Shown here: positions 58,440 to 64,000 of the stretch, one piece after another
Numbering within the stretch: the first letter of the stretch is position 1
Layout of the letters: each line of letters opens with the position of its first letter
Notes under the pieces: generated by a model
What the model saw: only the letters and a program-made list of their open reading frames with translations
The model's database searches: none
Told to the model about the DNA's origin: nothing
Made by a program: the position numbers and the translations under genes
DNA from: Kuschelorhynchus macadamiae
Lineage: Eukaryota > Arthropoda > Insecta > Coleoptera > Curculionidae
Assembly: GCA_030620095.1 (NCBI GenBank)
Contig: JAUTXW010000537.1
Location: 1,513,501 to 1,577,500 of the forward strand
Direction: 5' to 3'
DNA length: 64,000 nt

Positions 58440-59010
58440 CAAAGTAAAGGCATGTAATAGGAATAGTTAGGATTTAGAAAACAGAAATATTAAAGATTCG
58501 TAAAAAAAATAGTGGAGGCACGTAATAATAAAAATAGTAAGGGTTCGTATTTGGACTTTGAAAGAATTTCTAAAAAATAATCAATAGTAAAGTAAGGGCA
58601 TGTAATAAGAATAGTTAGGGTTCATAAATGTAAACATAGTAGGGGTTCATAAAATAAATGTATAGTAGGGGTTTGTAAACATAGACAAAGTAGGGGTTCA
58701 TAACGATATAAAAAAAGTTACGAAAAAAATATGAATAGTAAAGGCACGAAAAAAGAAAGGAAAGGTACGTAAAGAGTATGAAAAGTAAGGGTGCGTAAAA
58801 CAAATACATTTTAAATACGTAAAAGTGAAAATAGTAAGGGTTCGTTTTTGAACTTTTAAGAAATAATTCGTAAAACTGACAATAGTAAGCCACGTAATAG
58901 TAATAGTAATGATTGGTAAAAGTTGGTATAGTAAAAGTTCGTGATAATATACAAAGTAGAGGATGGTAAAAATTGATATAATAAGGGTTAGTACAAATAG
59001 AGATAGTAAT
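58440..59010 (+). repeat. Degenerate minisatellite, AGTA(A/G)GGGTTCGTAAA units
   Basis: The unit 'aatagtaagggttcgtaaa', with variable AT-rich spacing (about 25-60 bases), recurs at least a dozen times. Long hydrophobic minus frames over it (58615-59132) come from the repeat composition. 57740-58440 and 59010-60370 hold nothing else I can support. Confidence 0.75.
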
Positions 59011-60373
59011 AGATAACAGCGATATGGCGCCAGGGGCGCCACAAAAAAATTACTAAATATTAATAAAATAAAGACGAATTTATTCGTTTCTATTGATCTG
59101 GATAATAATGTTCCTTCACAGATTATGGACAAAACTACTCATCAACAATACACTCACCACTAACTAAAGCAACAATGTGCTTCAATTAACAGTACATCCT
59201 CAGCTACAAAGTTTTATGCGATATATTTAAAAAAGGTATACTACGAGAAAAATAGAAATGAAGCCAGACGATATCTTGCTTCCTATATAACGCTTCAAAG
59301 CTTACTAAATGAATTGTGAAACATCCCACATGAGTTTGCCAACGAGTAAATACCCATCGTTTCGTGCCGGGTGTTGCCAGGTAGATTTCTGTAAAAAAGT
59401 GAAGTTTTGCTGCAAATCAAGTCTCAAGTCACCCCACTCTACGGTAATCGACTTATCTATTGTTTGATTAATCAATATTTCGAATAAGCAATATTATATA
59501 TGGAGTTAAATTAAAAAACAAAATCAACTGAACCAATAAATAAATATTGACTTAATAAAAATGTTGGAAAAAATATTTTATTAGACAAATTATTTAGTTG
59601 ATATGCGAAATATCGATATCAATGTCTTAAAAAACATTTATTTGTTGACAAAAATATTCGATTAATCGATTTTTTTGAGTTTAATTAATTCACAAAAATC
59701 GTTTAATCGAAAAAAATCGAAAATAGAGATTTGGAAAAATTTGGAGGAAATATTCCTTGAGTGCTATAGGGGTGCACTAAGGAGGGATTTTACAAAATTG
59801 CATCCGTAAAGAGAGGAAAAGGGGTGGTAAAATGTATATGACTAAAAAAGATAAGATGATGACACTGTGTATAGTCTTAAAAAAAAATAACAAGTATTTT
59901 AATTATTTTTGGAAATTCATCTTGCCATCCCAAGTTTATATGAAGAAACATTAATTTTGCCGTATGGATTTGAAACTGTGCAAGCGTAAGTAATTCGGAT
60001 GACAATACAATATGTAGATACCATTAAGCTTCTCTGATCATGACATTAGCCGACGGCAAAGAAATAAGAAGTTATAAATTCGACCCTATGTATTTTTTAT
60101 GTATGTACGTCGATTACTTCGCGAATGTTTGACCAATTTGACTGAAATTCTCAGGGAATATTCAGGACATTGCGGTAGTGGTCCCATAGCAAGCATATTG
60201 AAAAATGACGCAATGGAGCCATTTTGAACTGTTTACGCGAAGCTAGATTGAACAATATATGCGTTCACCATTCTATCAGAACAAAAGTATGTATGTTATC
60301 ATTGTGAAATAGTCTTATTATACAATAATTTTATATTCCTTCTTGAAAATTTTAGTATGTGAAGCCGGCGCCT

Positions 60374-62309
60374 TACTATGGTCATTTTTTGAATTTTAGG
60401 CGTAGAAAACCGAAATTCGCAATAATATTGAATTACACTGTAATACATTTTAATGAAAATTATATAGCCTAAGGAACCTTAAAATTAAAAAAAAATATTC
60501 TCTGGGGTCATATTTGTTAAAGCAAAAAAATAACCAAAGTATATCTATAGCCTGGCTCACTCCAGTCGTATTTTGTCTATATTCGGCAGTGTTTAAGTAT
60601 AGTGATAACTAAGGGATAACAACTGTTAAAATTTATTGTTGTCATGGATGATTTGTACCAAGGTATGAAGAATGTTTTAGCGTATAAAAAATATGAACGG
60701 TTTTATTTCTATATAAAATAATGAAATATTTTAAATATACATTCAAACCAAACAATTTATTTTGAATCCTCAAATATAACGGATATTTACAGTTTGAATC
60801 CCATGGAGTCGTGGGTTTTTTTTTAAACTATTTCATTCATCTAACATATTTCTAATGACCAGAAAAATCTTGCTAGTTTTTACTACTTTGTTTTTTAGCC
60901 ATTTTTAGGCAGGTGAATAATAATGAAAAATCGAAGCGGATGGTTATGTATGTTCTTAATCATTTTGGAAAAAGAACATACTGTAGACCCATTAAACGTA
61001 TCAATCAACGCTAAAATTACGAAACTGCATTATGAACTTGCTAAAAGATGGGTAAAATCTTGTAGAATTAAAAATAAATGTTTAATTAAAAACAGATCAT
61101 GCCAAGACACCGACATTTTTTTCTGAACTTGACGATGTATCCAAATACTCGATTTTATACAGTTTAGGGTGATGTCTTAGAACACGTAGATCTGGATCGT
61201 GTTCAATTTTTGTTTAAATGGGGTTGTGATGGAAACTCCGGCTACAGTCAATACAAACAGAAATATTTGGATTTTGAAAGGGAAGAAGATTATAGTACGA
61301 TGTTTGTAATTTCGGTTGTACCTGTACAATTGTATAATTTTAGCGGGAATAAAAAAAACTATTCTGATCCGTCCGCTGATTTAATTAAATGGCAGGCAAG
61401 ATGAGCTGACAAAGAAATGGTTAATAGGAGAAAACATGAAATACAAAAGAGATTTAAAAAATAAATGGGACTCCTAGTGGATTTTGTTACAAAGGGATAT
61501 GGAACAACGAATGATGGCAACATTGCTAGGAGATTTTTTGTTAATCCAGAAGTATATAATACGTCAAGTTTCTGTGTTACTGCAGGCTATTTCATCCGGA
61601 CATTAAATTAATATAAATGCATTTCAGAAATATGCCAATGAGACATTAGACATTTATTTAAACAATTATTCATGGTATTTTATACCCGTTACAATGCATA
61701 AACTTCTTATACATAGGTCTAATATCATAAAGCATGCATTACTTTCCACTGGACAATTATCAGAAGATACAATGCATACATAAAGAAATAAAAAAGTTTA
61801 GGAAAACTAGAAAATGTTCGAGAAAAGCAACCATGGAGGATGTAATGCATAATCTTTTAACAACTTCTGATCCATTGATAAATATTTTTAGGAAAAAAAG
61901 TGGAAAGCCATTGAAAATATTCTCTTCCGATGTGTTACTTCTCTTGAAGCAGCTGGATATGTCTCAGTCTGTAAATGATTTGAATATTGACGATAACATT
62001 TCGGATTGTGAAGGTAGCGATAGCGATTAATATAATACGAATAATATGAATTGCTCTTTTGTTATTGAAAATGCATTTTTGTTTTTAGATACTTTATTCT
62101 TTAAATAAATTTAAACTTACGTTGTATTGTTAAAATATTAAATTATGTAAAATTACAGTTAAATAATTAAAATATTGGAGATTCAAGTAGATTCTTTTAT
62201 TTCTAGCTTTTAACCACATTAGTCATCAAATCAAATATTTTTATATTTCAAAAATACATTAAATACAAAATAATTTTGTCCCCCTAAAATTTAAAAAATG
62301 ACCATAGTG
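60374..62309 (+). mobile_element. Second Transib element, internally deleted
   Basis: The termini are inverted: (T)ACTATGGTCATTTTTTGA at 60374 and the reverse complement of CACTATGGTCATTTTTTAAA ending at 62309, continuing into ATTTTAGG on both sides. The heptamer is CACTATG (first base T at the left end). A five-base duplication is not clear (CGCCT against CCCCA). About 1.94 kb, roughly half the size of the intact Transib at 10661-14473. Confidence 0.8.
60643..62030 (+). pseudogene. Transib transposase remnant
   Basis: ATG at 60643 opens MDDLYQGMKN and soon stops. From 60975 a piece, ITKLHYELAKRWVKSCRIKN, matches the N-terminal SKRWRECNRTYDYFLKKNE region of the intact Transib. Then FKWGCDGNSGYSQYKQKYLD (61213-61272) gives the first catalytic Asp. 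The second Asp and the CxxC zinc pair are missing, by an internal deletion near 61390. The frame goes on with GYGTTNDGNIARRFFVNPE (61495-61550). The C-terminal end, KEIKKFRKTRKCSRKATMED and LLTTSDPLI (61773-61885), follows a decayed catalytic Glu region. Many stops; not functional. Confidence 0.8.
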
Positions 62310-62818
62310 CCCCAGACTTATTCTTAATTGATTAATCATTGTTTATATTACCTTATCATCTACGCATACGAAGTTGCGGGCAAAAGTAAGTAATGTCCGA
62401 TACTTACGCTAGAATGTTCGCAATACATGGAATATATTTGAAAAAAGAACTTAGAATTAGATTTTAGCGGAGTGCAAAATCTAAGCTAAGAATCTATTAG
62501 AACTTCTCGTAAATTTTGCTACGGAATAAGTACAAGTAAGAGAATGTTCATCATGTTTGTTGTATGATGAGAATAATGTTTAAAGCCCTAAATCGGAATT
62601 ATCATTTACATAAGAAAATTTGTTGTTGCAACGCCCGTTCCTTAAATCTTTCTTATGCTGAATACAATAAAACAGTTTTAATGCATTCTTGCGTTTCAGA
62701 AGAACCACTATTTACAATTTTTACATACAATGAAAACGAATCAAAACGATTGAAATAATTTAAGAAATATTTTTAAAGAAAAAAGTATCTGATAATTTTA
62801 TCATATCTTTTGGGAATT

Positions 62819-62822
<4 letters not shown>

Positions 62823-62886
<64 letters not shown>
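62823..62886. repeat. (TA)n microsatellite
   Basis: An uninterrupted TA run of about 64 bases. 62310-62822 and 62887-64000 contain no gene, RNA or repeat that I can support; the small open frame at 62564-62758 has no recognisable domain. Confidence 0.95.
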
Positions 62887-62888
<2 letters not shown>

Positions 62889-64000
62889 TATAATATATCA
62901 AATTGAAATAAATATTTAATAAAATCCAATATTAATGTTAAATAAAATTTCTTCTTATCTGAAATCATGACTCTAATAAAAACTCACCTTCACATAGTCC
63001 CGCTGCTAAGGAAATACGACTTGTTATTATGAATTTTTTCATTTGCTACCTTAATATCCCTTTTTATGTGCAAAACACCCATGAAAATGCCTTTATTGAA
63101 AAGATGAAAGATGTTAGAGGAAGGCAATAAAATTCAGTTAAGTGAAAGTGAAAGTTAGGTTTCTCATATTCCTGAAAAAAAAATGACAAGGGATGATAAA
63201 GTAAAGCCATTCTTAAATAGAAAAAAATCATATATCGTTTATTTCTTTGGTTTAATGAAAATCAGAAGTTAGGATTATGAAGAAAAGGCAAAATCCACGA
63301 GCAGTGTGCTATTAGGAAGCGCGGTAACAGAAGACGCCTACTCCTTCAGGATATCCACGCTGGGGAAATTTAATAGGTCTATCATAGATTTTCTGGAAAA
63401 TGACGTGAATAGATTTGTAGTATAGATAAAACATGTCATCATCGCCATGAAGGGAGGCAATACATACGTCAGAACTAGAATTAAAGGACCAGCAGCTAAC
63501 TTAAGTTAGATTTAAGTTAGTTGTTTATACTACTACAAGTTATGAAAACCTCACCCAATAAGATATTATTTATAATACTAGGTAAAGTCTATGCAAGACG
63601 AATGGGAGGAGTACGTCAAGACAAGCCGATTTAATGGAATTGAGAGTTTTAAACAATCTACAGATAATTTCGCGTGATTATCTTAGTTATTTTTTGCTGC
63701 TCGAAGAGATCTTGTGCAAAAGCAGCAAATAAAACTGTTGCATTTACCGCTCACCTTCACATATTTTCTAGAACGAGCTCTTCAACTTTTGGTGTTTAAT
63801 ATAAGACATCCTCTGGCTGGTAATTCGGCCATAGTCCGAGAAAAAGTGCGCCTCTGAGCTGGTCTCTTTCCTTACGCGATTATTTCAAGTGGAATTTTTT
63901 ATCAGTAGCCAGAAAACTGAATATGAAAAATATATTAATACACATTCCATTGCCCTAAAAAATTTAAGCTAATACGTAAAAAACATTTCGGCTTCTGCAG

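Noticed and set aside
58440..59010. CRISPR-like array
   Set aside because: The units are short, degenerate and irregularly spaced, with no uniform spacers, in a eukaryotic context. A minisatellite.
58615..59132. Hydrophobic minus-strand open frames of 92 and 144 codons
   Set aside because: They lie over the minisatellite and follow its periodicity (repeated Tyr/Phe/Leu runs). Low-complexity artefact, not a membrane protein.

Overview
This is eukaryotic, intron-era repeat DNA, most likely from an insect or other arthropod. It is strongly AT-rich by eye and built almost entirely from transposable elements, many nested inside others. I found no convincing host gene, no tRNA or rRNA, and no bacterial-style operon or CRISPR array. 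The arthropod assignment is inference from the element mix: Transib, ZMYM1/DUF4371-type hAT, pogo/Tigger, Penelope with GIY-YIG, Ty3/gypsy, jockey-like LINE and insect-type mariner.
Layout. 1-3650: a copy of a dispersed repeat with ACTTCCCTCGT ends, interrupted by an insertion with long inverted arms (about 885-1235 and 3225-3545) around a decayed protein gene with PIN-nuclease-like motifs. 4325-4730: hAT-like fragment. 5292-7650: a tandemly duplicated anonymous segment. 7713-9430: minus-strand copies of the ACTTCCCTCGT family. 9540-9690: hAT C-terminal fragment. 10179-17255: a decayed minus-strand hAT transposon split by a complete Transib element (10661-14473) with an intact 664-codon transposase. 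17619-27947: a decayed minus-strand Ty3/gypsy element with very long LTRs. 28683-32110: an array of ACTTCCCTCGT-family units. 32483-43503: a decayed pogo/Tigger element that received three Penelope-like copies (34533-42838), two head-to-tail and one inverted, each with a hammerhead-ribozyme-like core. 44807-46185: another ACTTCCCTCGT copy holding a 525-bp foldback element. 46186-48085: jockey-like LINE, plus strand. 48170-50500: R2-like LINE, minus strand. 50500-60370: AT-rich DNA with small non-autonomous elements, a mariner remnant, a 147-bp exact direct repeat and a minisatellite. 60374-62309: a second, internally deleted Transib. 62310-64000: a TA microsatellite and unassigned DNA.
How the parts work together. 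The window reads as layers of insertions. The Transib transposase is the only long gene of a DNA transposon that is open from end to end, and its target duplication (CGGCG) is perfect inside the broken hAT reading frame, so it is the younger of the two. The Penelope copies are near-identical to each other, so they are also recent. The hAT, Tigger, LTR and LINE genes carry frameshifts and stops and are probably dead. All family names come from motifs read by eye; no database search was possible.
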